64,000 bases of DNA from Hymenobacter sp. PAMC 26628 (GCF_001562275.1 NZ_CP014304.1:2294001-2358000); one strand, 5' to 3'; shown: positions 47,591 to 57,712, counted from the first letter of the stretch. The notes: generated by a model not told the origin, from the letters alone. Program-made: numbers and translations.

Positions 47591-47923
47591 GAATGTTGAA
47601 TTAAGAAGACTAAAAGCAATAATTTCATTATTGGTAACGATTGCATCTTTATGCAAAGGTAGGCGCTCTGCAGAACTAGCCGACGATTTATTTGCCCTTT
47701 ACGCAGGCTTAGCGATGCTTTTTCGCGCGGTAATGGCCCCGGTATCTGGCGCTTGGCGGCGATTTATGCGTATAGCCGTTTAGCCCAATTAGGGGCCCCG
47801 GCTGGCCGGGCGCAACCCGTTCGCCCCCCGTGCCGCGTATTTTTACCGATTCAACCCTTTGCGGGGCGCGCCCGGACTTTCCCCAGCGCCGCCGCTCCGC
47901 TCCCAATTTCTGCCCCGAATACT

Positions 47924-49147
47924 ATGAACGTAGGAGATAGAGTACGCCTGCTTACCGGCACCGAAGAAGGCATCGTAACCCGCCTGCTCGACAGCGAGCT
48001 GGTGGAAGTGGCCATCGACAACGATTTCACCATTCCCGTGCTGCGCCGCGAAGTGGTGGTGGTGGCCGCCGACGAAAGCAAAAACTTCAACCGCGCCGCC
48101 CCCACCTACGGCCCCGGCCAGCAGCCCGGCCGCAACGCCAACGCCAGCAAGAAAGACCGCAGCCAGGTACCCAAGCCCACGGCGGCCAACGCCGCCAAGG
48201 CCACCCCCACCCTGGCCGAGGCCCTGGCCGCCGTGGCCAGCAGCGGCCCCGCCGCGGCCAAGGCCCCCGGCGGCAAGGTGCCGTCGGCCGGCGCGGCCCC
48301 GGCCGCCAAGGGCCTGTTCCTGGCCTTGGTGAACCAGTCGCCCGAGCTGCTGGGCGTCACGCTTATCAACAACACCGAAGGCGACGTGCTGTACACCTAC
48401 GGCGAGGAAACCTCGGCCCGCCCCTACCGGGCCCTGGCCGCCGGCCAGCTGGGCCCCAAAGCCAGCACCAAGCCCCTGGCGTTTCTGCACCTGAAGGACT
48501 TTGAGACCTGGCCCGCCGCCGTGGTGCAGTTCCTGCCCCACCGCCACAACGGCGACGCGGCCTACGAGCTCATCAACAAGCGCCAGGGCTTCAAGGCCAG
48601 CACGTTTTACTCGAGCCGCCGCCCGGCCCCGGTCATCGGCGCCGATGCGTACCTGTTCCAGCTCGACGAGAAAGCCGCCGCCGCCATCGCCCCCGAGCAG
48701 CTCGCCCAGGAGGCCCCCGCCACGCCCGCGCCCGAAGCCGCCAAGGCCCCGGCCGGCATCGACGCGGCGGCCCTGCGCGCCCAACTCACCGGCGACGCGC
48801 CCGCCAAACCGGCCGCCATTGTGGCTGCCGCGGCCCCCAAGCCCGCCGCGCCCGTGGTGGCCCCGCCCCACGAGTTCGACCTGCACTTCGAAGCCCTGCG
48901 CCCCGACAACGCCGAGGAACTGAGCAACACCGCCATCTTGCGCATCCAGCTCGACGCCTTCGAGGACGCCCTGGTGCGGGCCCTGGCCACCAACATGCAC
49001 GAAATCGTGTTCATCCACGGCATGGGCAACGGCACGCTCCGCAAGGAAATCCACCGCCAGCTCAGCCGCAACAAGGACATCAAGTTCTTCGAAGACTCGC
49101 GCAAAGAGAAGTTCGGCTACGGCGCCACGCTGGTGCGGCTGAAGTAG
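47924..49147 (+). CDS. DUF2027 and Smr domain protein
   Basis: 407 residues from the ATG at 47924 (MNVGDRVRLLTGTEEGIVTR). N-terminal Tudor/KOW-like fold, then an Ala/Pro/Lys-rich linker (about 75-130), a central DUF2027 domain (GLFLALVNQSPELLGVTLIN), a second Ala/Pro-rich linker and a C-terminal Smr domain: HEFDLHFEALRPDN and HEIVFIHGMGNGTLRKEIH, the HGxGxG loop of Smr nucleases. Smr domains bind or cleave nucleic acid; here the function is not known. Found widely in Bacteroidota. Confidence 0.88.
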   Translation: MNVGDRVRLLTGTEEGIVTRLLDSELVEVAIDNDFTIPVLRREVVVVAADESKNFNRAAPTYGPGQQPGRNANASKKDRSQVPKPTAANAAKATPTLAEALAAVASSGPAAAKAPGGKVPSAGAAPAAKGLFLALVNQSPELLGVTLINNTEGDVLYTYGEETSARPYRALAAGQLGPKASTKPLAFLHLKDFETWPAAVVQFLPHRHNGDAAYELINKRQGFKASTFYSSRRPAPVIGADAYLFQLDEKAAAAIAPEQLAQEAPATPAPEAAKAPAGIDAAALRAQLTGDAPAKPAAIVAAAAPKPAAPVVAPPHEFDLHFEALRPDNAEELSNTAILRIQLDAFEDALVRALATNMHEIVFIHGMGNGTLRKEIHRQLSRNKDIKFFEDSRKEKFGYGATLVRLK

Positions 49148-49153
49148 CTGCTG

Positions 49154-49624
49154 GTGTTTAATTCGCCAAGTAAAAAGTCATTTCTAATGCTGTGTGATCT
49201 TAGATTTTCAGCCAAGGACTTTGACATCGATGACGCGGTTGCGATGCTTCATTTTAAACCTTACCGTATTTGGCGACAAGGCGAAATAGCCAATGGGAGA
49301 ACCAACAAAATATTTCCTGATTCTGGATTTTTAGTTGCCGCTAGCGAAACAGATTTCAATTTTTTTCAGCAACAAATTACCGACGTCATTGCCTTTGCAA
49401 CGGTTCATCAAGATGACCTTCAAAAAGTCAAAGGCCTGATGGAAAAGTCAAGGGAACCCAGCTTGTGGTTTGACTTTGGAATAGAAACCCGCATGTTCAA
49501 CGTCGGTGTGCAAATAGATTTTTTGCCAGTTGAATTACTCGCGCTCTGTGCAAAAATTAATGCAGGCATTAAGATAACCCAATACCATCCGTCTAGTGAA
49601 GGGGGCGAAGAGAGTACGGATTGA
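49154..49624 (+). CDS. DUF4279-like hypothetical protein
   Basis: 156 residues. The segment RFSAKDFDIDDAVAMLHFKP followed by W-R-Q-G-E matches the start of DUF4279 domains (folding-strand, then 'P..w..Ge'), and DFGIETRMFNVGVQIDF resembles the later block. Function unknown. The gene is A/T-rich compared with the Smr gene 6 bases upstream and overlaps the rnpB promoter region at its 3' end. An ATG 36 bases further in is an alternative start. Confidence 0.6.
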   Translation: MFNSPSKKSFLMLCDLRFSAKDFDIDDAVAMLHFKPYRIWRQGEIANGRTNKIFPDSGFLVAASETDFNFFQQQITDVIAFATVHQDDLQKVKGLMEKSREPSLWFDFGIETRMFNVGVQIDFLPVELLALCAKINAGIKITQYHPSSEGGEESTD

Positions 49625-49627
49625 TTC

Positions 49628-49635
49628 TACCTTTG
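49628..49635 (+). promoter_or_regulatory. rnpB promoter -7 box
   Basis: TACCTTTG matches TAnnTTTG and lies about 7 bases before the expected 5' end of RNase P RNA. Confidence 0.55.
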
Positions 49636-49636
49636 C

Positions 49637-50024
49637 CGCAAGCAGTGCGCCACTCCACCGCGGCGGGGCAACCCGGCGAGGAAAGTCCGGGCAACGCAGG
49701 GCACCCTGCTTCCTAACGGGAAGGACCGGCCAATCGGGCCGGGACAGCCAGTGCCACAGAAAATAACCGCCCGCAAGGGTAAGGGTGAAAAGGTGCGGTA
49801 AGAGCGCACCAGCGGGCGGGTAACCGACCCGGCTGGGTAAACCTCAGGGGTTGAAAGACCAAATAAGCGGACACGCGCGCTGGCTTCGGCCGGCGGGCAA
49901 CGGGCGGCCCGCCCGGGTCCGCGGGTAGGTCGATGGAGCCTTTCCGCGAGGACTGGCCTAGATAAATGGTGGAGACGGGGCCCCCGGGCCCCGGACAGAA
50001 CCCGGCTTACCGGCGCATTGCCTA
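49637..50024 (+). ncRNA. rnpB: RNase P RNA, bacterial type A
   Basis: The catalytic RNA that trims 5' leaders from pre-tRNA. The conserved core is visible: GAGGAAAGTCCGGGC near 49678, the AGAGCGCACCAGCGG block near 49801, AGATAAATGG near 49961 and ACAGAACCCGGCTTA near 49994. The P1 helix pairs GCAGTGCGCC (from 49642) with GGCGCATTGC (from 50012) allowing one G-U. Ends are approximate to a few bases. Confidence 0.95.
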
Positions 50025-50031
50025 GTTTTGG

Positions 50032-50068
50032 CGGCCGCTCCTGCTTCGGCGGGGGCGGCCGTTTTTTT
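50032..50068 (+). terminator. rnpB terminator
   Basis: 13-bp stem CGGCCGCTCCTGC/GCGGGGGCGGCCG (one mismatch) with a TTCG tetraloop and seven T. Confidence 0.85.
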
Positions 50069-50155
50069 ATTTAAGCGGAACTTAAGACCCCGCCGCATGC
50101 AAAGCGCGTAAGTCTTCGTTCTTGCTGCTTACCCTTTCCTGCCATCCGCCTGCCC

Positions 50156-51319
50156 ATGCCGCGCATCCTCATCATCGACGACGAAAAAGCCATCCGCAAC
50201 ACGCTGAAGGAGATTTTGGAGTTTGAAAGCTACACCGTGGACCAGGCCGAGGACGGCCCCGCGGGCCTCGACTTGCTCATCCAGCACAAGTACGACCTGG
50301 TGCTCTGCGACATCAAGATGCCTAAAATGGACGGCCTGGAGGTGCTCAGCCGCGCCCAGACGCTGGCCCCCGACACGGCCTTCATCATGGTGTCGGCCCA
50401 CGGCAACATCGAAACCGCCGTGGAAGCCACCAAGAAAGGTGCCTACGACTTCCTGCCCAAGCCGCCCGACCTCAACCGCCTCCTCATCACGGTGCGCAAC
50501 GCCCTGGACCGCACCAAGCTGGTGACGGAAACTAAAACCCTGAAAAAGAAGCTCTCCGTCACCAAAGGCTCGGCTATGATCGGCTCGTCGGCGGCGCTGG
50601 GGGCCGTGCGCAAGGCCATTGAGAAGGTAGCGCCCACCGACGCCCGCGTGCTCATCACGGGGCCCAACGGGGCGGGCAAGGAGATGGTGGCCCGCCAGCT
50701 GCACGAGCTCAGCCCCCGCGCCCAGGGCCCCATGGTGGAGGTGAACTGCGCCGCCATCCCATCGGAGCTCATTGAGAGCGAGCTGTTTGGCCACGAGAAA
50801 GGCTCGTTCACCTCGGCCGTGAAGCAGCGCATCGGCAAGTTCGAGCAGGCCGACGGCGGCACGCTGTTCCTCGACGAAATCGGCGACATGAGCCTCTCGG
50901 CCCAAGCCAAGGTGCTGCGCGCCTTGCAGGAAAGTAAAATCACCCGCGTGGGCGGCGAAAAAGAGATTTCGGTGAACGTGCGCGTGCTGGCCGCCACCAA
51001 CAAGGACCTGCTCCAGGAAATTGCCGACCGCAACTTCCGCGAAGACCTCTACCACCGCCTCTCGGTCATTCTCATTCAGGTGCCGGCCCTCAACGACCGC
51101 CGCGAGGACATTCCCGACCTCATCCAGAAATTCCTGGCCGACATCGCCGCCGACTACGGCAACAAAGCCAAGAAAATTGACGCCGGGGCCCTAAAATACC
51201 TGCAAGGGCTGGACTGGCGCGGCAACATCCGCGAGCTGCGCAACGTAGTCGAGCGCCTCGTCATCATGAGCGACGACACCGTGACGGAAGCCGACGCCAA
51301 GGCCTTCGCCGGCAAGTAG
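50156..51319 (+). CDS. Sigma-54-type response regulator lacking the C-terminal HTH
   Basis: 387 residues. Receiver domain 1-120 with phosphoacceptor Asp52 in [16 protein letters not shown]+ domain from about 145: Walker [10 protein letters not shown], sigma-54 loop GSFTSA in place of GAFTGA, Walker [13 protein letters not shown] and the R-finger region [11 protein letters not shown]. The protein ends at ADAKAFAGK shortly after [16 protein letters not shown], so the Fis-type DNA-binding helix-turn-helix of NtrC-family proteins is missing. It may act from solution on sigma-54 holoenzyme. No histidine kinase is adjacent. Confidence 0.85.
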   Translation: MPRILIIDDEKAIRNTLKEILEFESYTVDQAEDGPAGLDLLIQHKYDLVLCDIKMPKMDGLEVLSRAQTLAPDTAFIMVSAHGNIETAVEATKKGAYDFLPKPPDLNRLLITVRNALDRTKLVTETKTLKKKLSVTKGSAMIGSSAALGAVRKAIEKVAPTDARVLITGPNGAGKEMVARQLHELSPRAQGPMVEVNCAAIPSELIESELFGHEKGSFTSAVKQRIGKFEQADGGTLFLDEIGDMSLSAQAKVLRALQESKITRVGGEKEISVNVRVLAATNKDLLQEIADRNFREDLYHRLSVILIQVPALNDRREDIPDLIQKFLADIAADYGNKAKKIDAGALKYLQGLDWRGNIRELRNVVERLVIMSDDTVTEADAKAFAGK

Positions 51320-51361
51320 CCCGCGCCGGGGCCCTGGCGGCCCGCGCGCTCAACCCAAACC

Positions 51362-51388
51362 GCCCCGGCCAACCCGCCGGGGCTTTTT
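51362..51388 (+). terminator. Terminator after the response regulator
   Basis: Perfect 8-bp stem GCCCCGGC/GCCGGGGC with a 6-base loop and five T. Confidence 0.8.
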
Positions 51389-51564
51389 GCTGGCCGCGGG
51401 CGGCGCTTGCGTGGGGCCCCTGGCCCTGTGCTATTGTCGCAAAATATTTTGGCATTGTCGCATTTAGGGGCCCCTGGGCCAACCCGGGCCACGAAAAACC
51501 GGTTAGGATAGCGGACAGATGCTGTTTCTGTCCGTTCCACTCCACCTTATTTTTTCCTAACCTT

Positions 51565-51972
51565 ATGGGTATCACCCTCGAACAAGCGCAGGCCGCCATT
51601 CAAGCAGCGCACCAAAAATCGCTCGAGCTGGGCGTCAAAATGAACATTGCCGTGGTTGACGCCGGGGCCAACCTCGTGGCCTTCGCCCGCATGGACGATG
51701 CCTGGCTCGGTTCGCTCGACATCGCCATCAAGAAAGCTAAAACGGCCCGCTTCTTCGACATGCCGACCGGCGACCTGGGCAAGGCGTCGCAGCCCGGGGG
51801 CCCGCTTTTCAACATCGAAGTCTCCAACGGGGGCCTCATCACCTTCCCCGGCGGCCTGCCCATTAAGGATGGCAGCGGGAAAGTCGTCGGGGCCATCGGC
51901 GTGTCGGGCGACTCGGTCGAGAACGACCACACCGTGGCCGAAGCCGGCCGTGTAGCCGTGGCCGACCGCTAG
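51565..51972 (+). CDS. GlcG/HbpS family protein
   Basis: 135 residues, full length for the family. The pattern [20 protein letters not shown], then [39 protein letters not shown] and [11 protein letters not shown] is characteristic. HbpS-like proteins bind haem or act as small accessory proteins in redox or catabolic operons. No signal peptide is seen, so the product is cytoplasmic. It is 48 bases upstream of formaldehyde dehydrogenase and is likely co-transcribed. Confidence 0.85.
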   Translation: MGITLEQAQAAIQAAHQKSLELGVKMNIAVVDAGANLVAFARMDDAWLGSLDIAIKKAKTARFFDMPTGDLGKASQPGGPLFNIEVSNGGLITFPGGLPIKDGSGKVVGAIGVSGDSVENDHTVAEAGRVAVADR

Positions 51973-52020
51973 TCGTGGGGCCCAGCGCCCGGCAGTCTTT
52001 CCCACCCAACTCCCAACAAC

Positions 52021-53253
52021 ATGGCCACCAACAGAGGCGTCGTTTATTTGGGCCCCGGCAAAGTCGAGGTGCAAAGCATTGATTTTCCGGAATTAAAAAA
52101 TCCCAAGGGCAAGAAAATCACCCACGGGGTCATCCTCAAAGTAGTGTCCACCAACATCTGCGGCTCCGACCAGCACATGGTGCGCGGCCGCACCACGGCC
52201 CCGGCGGGGCTGGTGTTGGGCCACGAAATCACGGGCGAAGTGGTGGAAACCGGCGAAGACGTGGAGTTCCTGAAAAAAGGGGATTTGGTGTCGGTGCCCT
52301 TCAACGTGGCCTGCGGCCGCTGCCGCACCTGCAAGGAGATGAAAACCGGCATCTGCCTGACCGTGAACGAGGGCCGCGCCGGTGGCGCCTACGGCTACGT
52401 GGACATGGGCGGCTGGGTAGGCGGCCAAGCAGAATACGTGCTGGTGCCGTACGCCGATTTCAACCTGCTCAAGTTCCCGAATAAGGACCAGGCGATGGAG
52501 AAAATCCGCGACCTGACCATGCTGAGCGACATTTTTCCGACCGGTTTTCACGGCGCTGTGAAGGCCGGCGTGGGCCCCGGCACTACGGTGTACGTGGCCG
52601 GCGCGGGCCCCGTGGGCCTGGCCGCCGCCGCTTCGGCCCAGCTGCTGGGCGCGGCCGTGGTGATTGTGGGCGACATGAACAAGGCGCGCCTGGCGCACGC
52701 CCGCTCTTTCGGCTGCGAAACGGTGGACCTGAACGAGGACGCCAACCTGGCCGACCAGATTGCGGACATCCTAGGCGTGCCCGAAATTGACTGCGCCATC
52801 GACTGCGTGGGTTTCGAGGCCAGCGGCCACGGCGCGCAAGCCAAAACCGAAGTGCCCGCCGCGGTGCTCAACTCGCTCATGGAAATCACCCGGGCGGGCG
52901 GCGCCATCGGCATCCCCGGCCTGTACGTGACCGACGACCCCGGCGCAACGGATAAAGCCGCCAAAACGGGCAACCTGTCCATCCGCTTCGGCCTGGGCTG
53001 GGCCAAGAGCCACTCCTTCCACACCGGCCAAACGCCGGTGATGAGCTATAACCGCCAGCTCATGCAGGCCATCTTGTACGACAAAGTGCAGATTGCCAAG
53101 GCGGTGAACGTGGAAATCATCAGCCTCGACGACGCTCCCAAAGGATACGCCGAGTTCGACAAGGGCGTGGCCCGGAAGTTCGTCATCAACCCGCACAACC
53201 TGATTCCGGACGTGAAAAAGGCCAAAGCCGCTAAGGAAACGGCGGTGGCTTAA
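52021..53253 (+). CDS. fdhA: Glutathione-independent formaldehyde dehydrogenase
   Basis: 410 residues. A medium-chain zinc alcohol dehydrogenase of the Pseudomonas putida FdhA type: NICGSDQHMVRGRTTAPAGL with the catalytic Cys, GHEITGEVVETG with His, structural zinc cysteines in CGRCRTCKEMKTGIC, and NAD-binding VYVAGAGPVGLAAAASAQ. The long insertion and the segment IPGLYVTDDPGATDKAAKTG fit this subgroup. It oxidises formaldehyde with tightly bound NAD. It forms a two-gene unit with the HbpS-like gene and ends in a terminator. Confidence 0.88.
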   Translation: MATNRGVVYLGPGKVEVQSIDFPELKNPKGKKITHGVILKVVSTNICGSDQHMVRGRTTAPAGLVLGHEITGEVVETGEDVEFLKKGDLVSVPFNVACGRCRTCKEMKTGICLTVNEGRAGGAYGYVDMGGWVGGQAEYVLVPYADFNLLKFPNKDQAMEKIRDLTMLSDIFPTGFHGAVKAGVGPGTTVYVAGAGPVGLAAAASAQLLGAAVVIVGDMNKARLAHARSFGCETVDLNEDANLADQIADILGVPEIDCAIDCVGFEASGHGAQAKTEVPAAVLNSLMEITRAGGAIGIPGLYVTDDPGATDKAAKTGNLSIRFGLGWAKSHSFHTGQTPVMSYNRQLMQAILYDKVQIAKAVNVEIISLDDAPKGYAEFDKGVARKFVINPHNLIPDVKKAKAAKETAVA

Positions 53254-53275
53254 CCCTGTTTCAAATCTGCTAATC

Positions 53276-53313
53276 CAGCCGGGTGGCCCAATGGGCGGCC
53301 CGGCTGTTTTGGT
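53276..53313 (+). terminator. Terminator after fdhA
   Basis: Stem AGCCGGG/CCCGGCT with internal GCCCA/TGGGC pairing and trailing T-rich bases. Confidence 0.7.
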
Positions 53314-53445
53314 TTTGCAGGGGCCCCCAGCGCGCCGGGCCGCCCCCGCCGAGGCTTTTCCGTACCTTCGTTGCCTAAAAAACGCGCCGTTTTTGGGGCC
53401 CCGGCCGGCCAAAAACGGCGTCATTCCCCGTCTATCCCCTCTCTT

Positions 53446-56400
53446 ATGCACCCCGCTCCCACCGCGCCCTACAAGCCCAAAAACCACGTCCGCATCGTCA
53501 CCGCCGCCGCTTTGTTCGACGGGCACGACGCGGCCATCAACATCATGCGCCGCATCATTCAGAGCAGCGGCGCGGAGGTGATTCACCTTGGGCACAACCG
53601 CTCGGCACAGGAAATCGTGGATTGCGCCATTCAGGAAGATGCCCAGGCCATTGCCATTACCAGCTACCAGGGCGGGCACAACGAGTACTTCAAGTACATA
53701 TTCGACCTGCTGAAAGAGCGCGGCGCGGGCCACATCAAAATCTTTGGCGGCGGCGGCGGCGTGATTCTGCCCACGGAGATTGCGGACTTGCAAGACTACG
53801 GCATCACCCGCATCTACTCGCCGGATGATGGCCGGGCGATGGGTTTGCAAGGCATGATTAACAACCTACTGGAGCAGGCGGATTTCCCAACGGGCCAGCA
53901 CCTGAACGGCGAAGCGGGCCATGTCAAAGAGAAAGATGCCCGCAGCATCGGCCGGCTGATTTCGGCCGCCGAGAACTTCCCCGAGGAATTCGAGCGGGTT
54001 CGTAGCCAGTTAGTTGCTGGTTATCAGTTGTCGGTTGTCAGTGAGCAAGACGGTTCTCTGAACGACCCGACAACTGACAACGAACAACTGACAACCAAAG
54101 CCCCCATTCTCGGCATCACCGGCACGGGCGGCGCGGGCAAGTCGTCGCTGGTGGATGAGTTGGTGCGGCGCTTCTTGATGGACTTCCCCGGCAAGACTAT
54201 CGCCATTATTTCCGTCGACCCCAGCAAGCGCAAGACCGGCGGGGCCCTGCTCGGCGACCGGATTCGGATGAACGCCATCAACTCGCCGCGGGTGTACATG
54301 CGCAGCCTGGCCACGCGCCAAAGCAACCTGGCTTTGAGCCGCTACGTGCAGGATGCGGTGGATGTAGTGAAGGCTGCTAACTACGACCTGATTATCCTCG
54401 AAACCAGCGGCATCGGGCAGTCCGATACGGAAATCATTGAGCACTCCGACGCCAGCCTGTATGTGATGACGCCCGAGTACGGCGCGGCCACGCAGCTGGA
54501 AAAAATCGACATGCTCGACTTCGCCGACGTCATTGCGCTGAACAAGTTCGACAAGCGCGGGGCCCTGGATGCGCTGCGCGACGTGCGCAAGCAGTACCAG
54601 CGCAACCACAACCTCTGGGACACGCCCACCGACCAGATGCCGGTGTTCGGCACGATTGCCTCGCAGTTCAACGACCCCGGCATGAACCGGCTGTACCGGG
54701 CGGTGCTGAAGATGCTGGAGGCCAAAACCGGGGCCACCTTCGCTTCGAAGCTGGAAACCACGGTGGAGGATTCGGAGAAGATTTACATCATCCCGCCGCA
54801 CCGCACGCGCTACCTCTCCGAGATTGCCGAAAGCAACCGCGCCTACGACCAGCGCGTGCGCGAGCAGGCCAACATTGCCGAAGTAGCCGGCGCGTTTGCC
54901 AAACTCGAAGAACACTACCGCGCCGAGAAAAAGAGCCCGGAAGGCACCGTGGAGGAGTTCGGCAAGAACAAGCAAACCCAGCTCCGGCGCCTCGATGCCG
55001 ACAGCCAAGCCATTCTGGAAAACTGGGAAAATACCTTGCAGAACTACCGCAACCCAGAGTACGTGTACTCGGTGCGCGGCAAGGAAATTCGGGTGCAGAC
55101 GCACACCAAGTCGCTCTCGGGCAACATGATTCCGAAAGTGTCGGTGCCGCGCTATACTGGGTGGGGCGACCGCCTGCGCTGGGCCATGCAGGAAAACTTC
55201 CCCGGCGAATTCCCTTACACGGCCGGCGTGTTCCCCTTCAAGCGCGAGGGCGAGGACCCGACCCGCATGTTTGCCGGCGAAGGGGGCCCCGAGCGCACCA
55301 ACCGCCGCTTCCACTACGTGAGCATGGGCCTGCCCGCCAAGCGCCTGAGCACGGCCTTCGACTCGGTAACACTCTACGGCGAAGACCCGGACTTGCGGCC
55401 CGACATCTACGGCAAAATCGGCAACGCGGGCGTGAGCATCGCCTGCCTCGACGATGCCAAGAAGCTCTACTCGGGCTTCAACCTGGCCAACCCCAGCACG
55501 TCGGTTTCGATGACGATAAACGGCCCGGCGGCTACGCTGGCGGCGTTTTTCATGAACGCGGCCATCGACCAGCAGTGCGAGCTTTACATTAAAGAGCACG
55601 AGCTGACGGCTGAAGTCGATGCCAAAGTTGACCAGATTTACGCGGCCAAAAACCAGCCCCGGCCCCGCTACCAGGGCGAGCTGCCGGCCGGCAACGACGG
55701 CCTCGGCCTGCTCCTGCTCGGCGTGACGGGCGAGGACGTGTTGCCCGCCGACGTGTACGCTGCCATCAAGGCCCGGACGCTGACGCAGGTGCGCGGCACC
55801 GTGCAGGCCGACATTCTGAAGGAAGACCAGGCCCAGAACACCTGCATTTTCAGCACCGAGTTTGCCCTGCGCCTAATGGGTGACGTGCAGGAGTATTTCA
55901 TCACCGAGAAGGTGCGGAATTTCTACTCTGTGTCGATTTCCGGCTACCACATTGCCGAGGCGGGGGCCAACCCCATCACCCAACTGGCCCTCACGCTGAG
56001 CAACGGCTTCACGTTCGTGGAATACTACGTGAGCCGGGGCATGAGCGTGAACGACTTCGCGCCGAACCTGAGCTTCTTCTTCTCCAACGGCATCGACCCG
56101 GAGTACGCCGTGATTGGGCGGGTGGCGCGCCGCATCTGGGCCAAGGCCATGAAGCTGAAGTACGGCGCCGACGCCCGCAGCCAGATGCTGAAGTACCACA
56201 TCCAGACGTCGGGCCGCAGCCTGCACGCCCAGGAAATCGACTTCAACGACATCCGCACCACGCTGCAGGCCCTGTACGCCATCTACGACAACTGCAACTC
56301 GTTGCACACCAACGCCTACGACGAGGCCATCACCACGCCCACCGAGGAATCGGTGCGCCGGGCCATGGCTATTCAGCTCATCATCAACCGCGAGCTGGGG

Positions 56401-56892
56401 CTGGCCAAAAACGAAAACCCGCTGCAAGGCTCCTTCATCATCGAGGAGCTGACGGAGCTGGTGGAAGAGGCGGTGCTGCTCGAATTCGACCGCATCACGG
56501 AGCGCGGCGGCGTGCTCGGGGCCATGGAAACCATGTACCAGCGCGGCAAAATCCAGGAGGAAAGCATGCACTACGAGATGCTGAAGCACACCGGCGAGTA
56601 CCCCATCATCGGGGTGAATACCTTCCTCTCGTCGAAGGGCTCGCCCACGGTGGTGCCGGCCGAAGTCATCCGCGCCACGGAGGAGGAAAAGCAGTACCAA
56701 ATCGACATGCTGCACCTGCTGCACCAGCGCAACGCCGACCAGGCCCCGGCGCGCCTCCAGCAGCTCCAGCAAATCGCCGTGGCCAACGGCAACCTCTTCG
56801 CCGAGCTGATGGAAACGGTGAAATACTGCTCGCTCGGCCAGATTACCAATGCGCTGTTTGAAGTCGGCGGGCAGTACCGGCGCAATATGTAA
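53446..56892 (+). CDS. icmF: Fused acyl-CoA mutase IcmF (B12 domain, G-protein chaperone, mutase)
   Basis: 1,148 residues from the ATG at 53446. Order: B12-binding domain (about 10-150; [10 protein letters not shown] with the cobalt-ligand His27), a MeaB-like GTPase domain (Walker A GTGGAGKS at 226-233, [21 protein letters not shown]) and the large adenosylcobalamin mutase barrel ([35 protein letters not shown]). The fusion converts isobutyryl-CoA to n-butyryl-CoA or related acyl-CoA isomers and reloads its own cofactor. Residues about 188-217, in the linker before the GTPase, are encoded by an inserted palindromic repeat. The last 172 bases occur again at 57541-57712. Confidence 0.92.
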   Translation: MHPAPTAPYKPKNHVRIVTAAALFDGHDAAINIMRRIIQSSGAEVIHLGHNRSAQEIVDCAIQEDAQAIAITSYQGGHNEYFKYIFDLLKERGAGHIKIFGGGGGVILPTEIADLQDYGITRIYSPDDGRAMGLQGMINNLLEQADFPTGQHLNGEAGHVKEKDARSIGRLISAAENFPEEFERVRSQLVAGYQLSVVSEQDGSLNDPTTDNEQLTTKAPILGITGTGGAGKSSLVDELVRRFLMDFPGKTIAIISVDPSKRKTGGALLGDRIRMNAINSPRVYMRSLATRQSNLALSRYVQDAVDVVKAANYDLIILETSGIGQSDTEIIEHSDASLYVMTPEYGAATQLEKIDMLDFADVIALNKFDKRGALDALRDVRKQYQRNHNLWDTPTDQMPVFGTIASQFNDPGMNRLYRAVLKMLEAKTGATFASKLETTVEDSEKIYIIPPHRTRYLSEIAESNRAYDQRVREQANIAEVAGAFAKLEEHYRAEKKSPEGTVEEFGKNKQTQLRRLDADSQAILENWENTLQNYRNPEYVYSVRGKEIRVQTHTKSLSGNMIPKVSVPRYTGWGDRLRWAMQENFPGEFPYTAGVFPFKREGEDPTRMFAGEGGPERTNRRFHYVSMGLPAKRLSTAFDSVTLYGEDPDLRPDIYGKIGNAGVSIACLDDAKKLYSGFNLANPSTSVSMTINGPAATLAAFFMNAAIDQQCELYIKEHELTAEVDAKVDQIYAAKNQPRPRYQGELPAGNDGLGLLLLGVTGEDVLPADVYAAIKARTLTQVRGTVQADILKEDQAQNTCIFSTEFALRLMGDVQEYFITEKVRNFYSVSISGYHIAEAGANPITQLALTLSNGFTFVEYYVSRGMSVNDFAPNLSFFFSNGIDPEYAVIGRVARRIWAKAMKLKYGADARSQMLKYHIQTSGRSLHAQEIDFNDIRTTLQALYAIYDNCNSLHTNAYDEAITTPTEESVRRAMAIQLIINRELGLAKNENPLQGSFIIEELTELVEEAVLLEFDRITERGGVLGAMETMYQRGKIQEESMHYEMLKHTGEYPIIGVNTFLSSKGSPTVVPAEVIRATEEEKQYQIDMLHLLHQRNADQAPARLQQLQQIAVANGNLFAELMETVKYCSLGQITNALFEVGGQYRRNM
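54007..54096 (+). repeat. Palindromic repeat (family C) inserted in frame in icmF
   Basis: The arms around GGTTATCAGTTGTCGGTTGT and ACTGACAACGAACAACTGAC are inverted, as in the intergenic copy at 12440-12579. Translated it gives the low-complexity linker Q-L-S-V-V-S ... T-T-D-N-E-Q-L-T-T. Its length of about 90 bases keeps the frame. Confidence 0.8.
56721..56892 (+). repeat. Direct repeat copy 1: genuine icmF 3' end
   Basis: These 172 bases, ending in TAA, match 57541-57712 with six differences that I counted. Together the two copies flank the small nuclease-like gene. Confidence 0.9.
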
Positions 56893-56923
56893 CGTACCTT
56901 TTGTACCTCAATACTTCCATTAT

Positions 56924-57538
56924 ATGGCTTACAGTGATTTTTCAGCGAAGGAGATCGTGGCTCGGTTTGGCATCCGTTACGGTTCCGAAAACTTGTTTCC
57001 GGACGTGGTGCCTGTCGCCCCTTCGGCTTGGTTGCGCGAGTCGTTGGATAAAGGAATGGGAATGGGATTCAGCAGCGAAAAATCGCGTTCGGAACGGTTG
57101 GTTTCTCCGATTCTGATGGAGCTGAGCAGCTTGAATACCAACCAATTTTCAATTTATTCCGGTATGAACCTGGATGTGGATGGCAGCCAGGGTTTGAACG
57201 GGGAGTGTGATTTCATCTTTTCCTTTAGCCGAATCCAGGACTTCGTAACGGCTCCTATTTTTTGCATCACCGAAGCCAAAAAGCAAGACGTTGAGCAAGG
57301 GACCATCCAATGCTCGGCTCAATTGATTGCAGCCCGCAAATTCAACGATTTGGAGGGCAACCATCCCGTTACCTTATATGGCTGTTCAACTACTGGAATT
57401 GAGTGGCGCTTTCTCAAATACGAAAACAATGATGTCACCCTGGACAACAAGCGTTACCTCGTCAACGAATTGGATACGCTACTGGGTGTTTTGCAACAAA
57501 TTGTGGAAGTCTCCCGGCAACAGATTCATTTTAATTAA
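56924..57538 (+). CDS. Small PD-(D/E)XK nuclease-like protein between icmF-tail repeats
   Basis: 204 residues from the ATG at 56924. No named family recognised, but residues fit a PD-(D/E)XK core: Glu57 in KSRSERLVSPIL, Asp96 in LNGECDFIFSF, Glu117-x-Lys119 in CITEAKKQD and Gln133 in QCSAQLIAARKF. I recall similar standalone hypothetical proteins in other bacteria with the same blocks, without a known role. The gene is A/T-richer than icmF, starts 31 bases after it and ends 2 bases before the second copy of the icmF tail, so it behaves as cargo between two direct repeats. A defence or restriction role is an inference. Confidence 0.7.
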   Translation: MAYSDFSAKEIVARFGIRYGSENLFPDVVPVAPSAWLRESLDKGMGMGFSSEKSRSERLVSPILMELSSLNTNQFSIYSGMNLDVDGSQGLNGECDFIFSFSRIQDFVTAPIFCITEAKKQDVEQGTIQCSAQLIAARKFNDLEGNHPVTLYGCSTTGIEWRFLKYENNDVTLDNKRYLVNELDTLLGVLQQIVEVSRQQIHFN

Positions 57539-57540
57539 CA

Positions 57541-57712
57541 GCACCAGCGCCACGCCGACCAGGCCCCGGCGCGGCTCCAGCAGCTCCAGCAAATCGCCGT
57601 GGCCAACGGCAACCTCTTCGCCGAGCTGATGGAAACGGTGAAGTACTGCTCGCTCGGCCAGATTACGAACGCGCTGTTTGAAGTCGGCGGGCAGTACCGG
57701 CGCAATATGTAG
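57541..57712 (+). repeat. Direct repeat copy 2: orphan icmF 3' end
   Basis: A second icmF tail, ending in TAG, without the rest of the gene. Five of the six differences from copy 1 are at third codon positions (four synonymous codons plus TAA/TAG); one changes Asn to His. This pattern fits divergence while still in a functional gene elsewhere, before arrival here. Confidence 0.9.

Noticed and set aside
49637..50024. Protein-coding frame on the minus strand near 49627-49809
   Set aside because: The region is RNase P RNA with its conserved blocks, and the open frame has no family match.
53254..53446. Cobalamin riboswitch upstream of icmF
   Set aside because: The gap contains the fdhA terminator and a GC-rich stretch; no B12-box-like sequence or large conserved fold was recognised.
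54010..55599. Long minus-strand open frame inside icmF
   Set aside because: It mirrors codon bias of the icmF frame and shows no domain; icmF is unambiguous.
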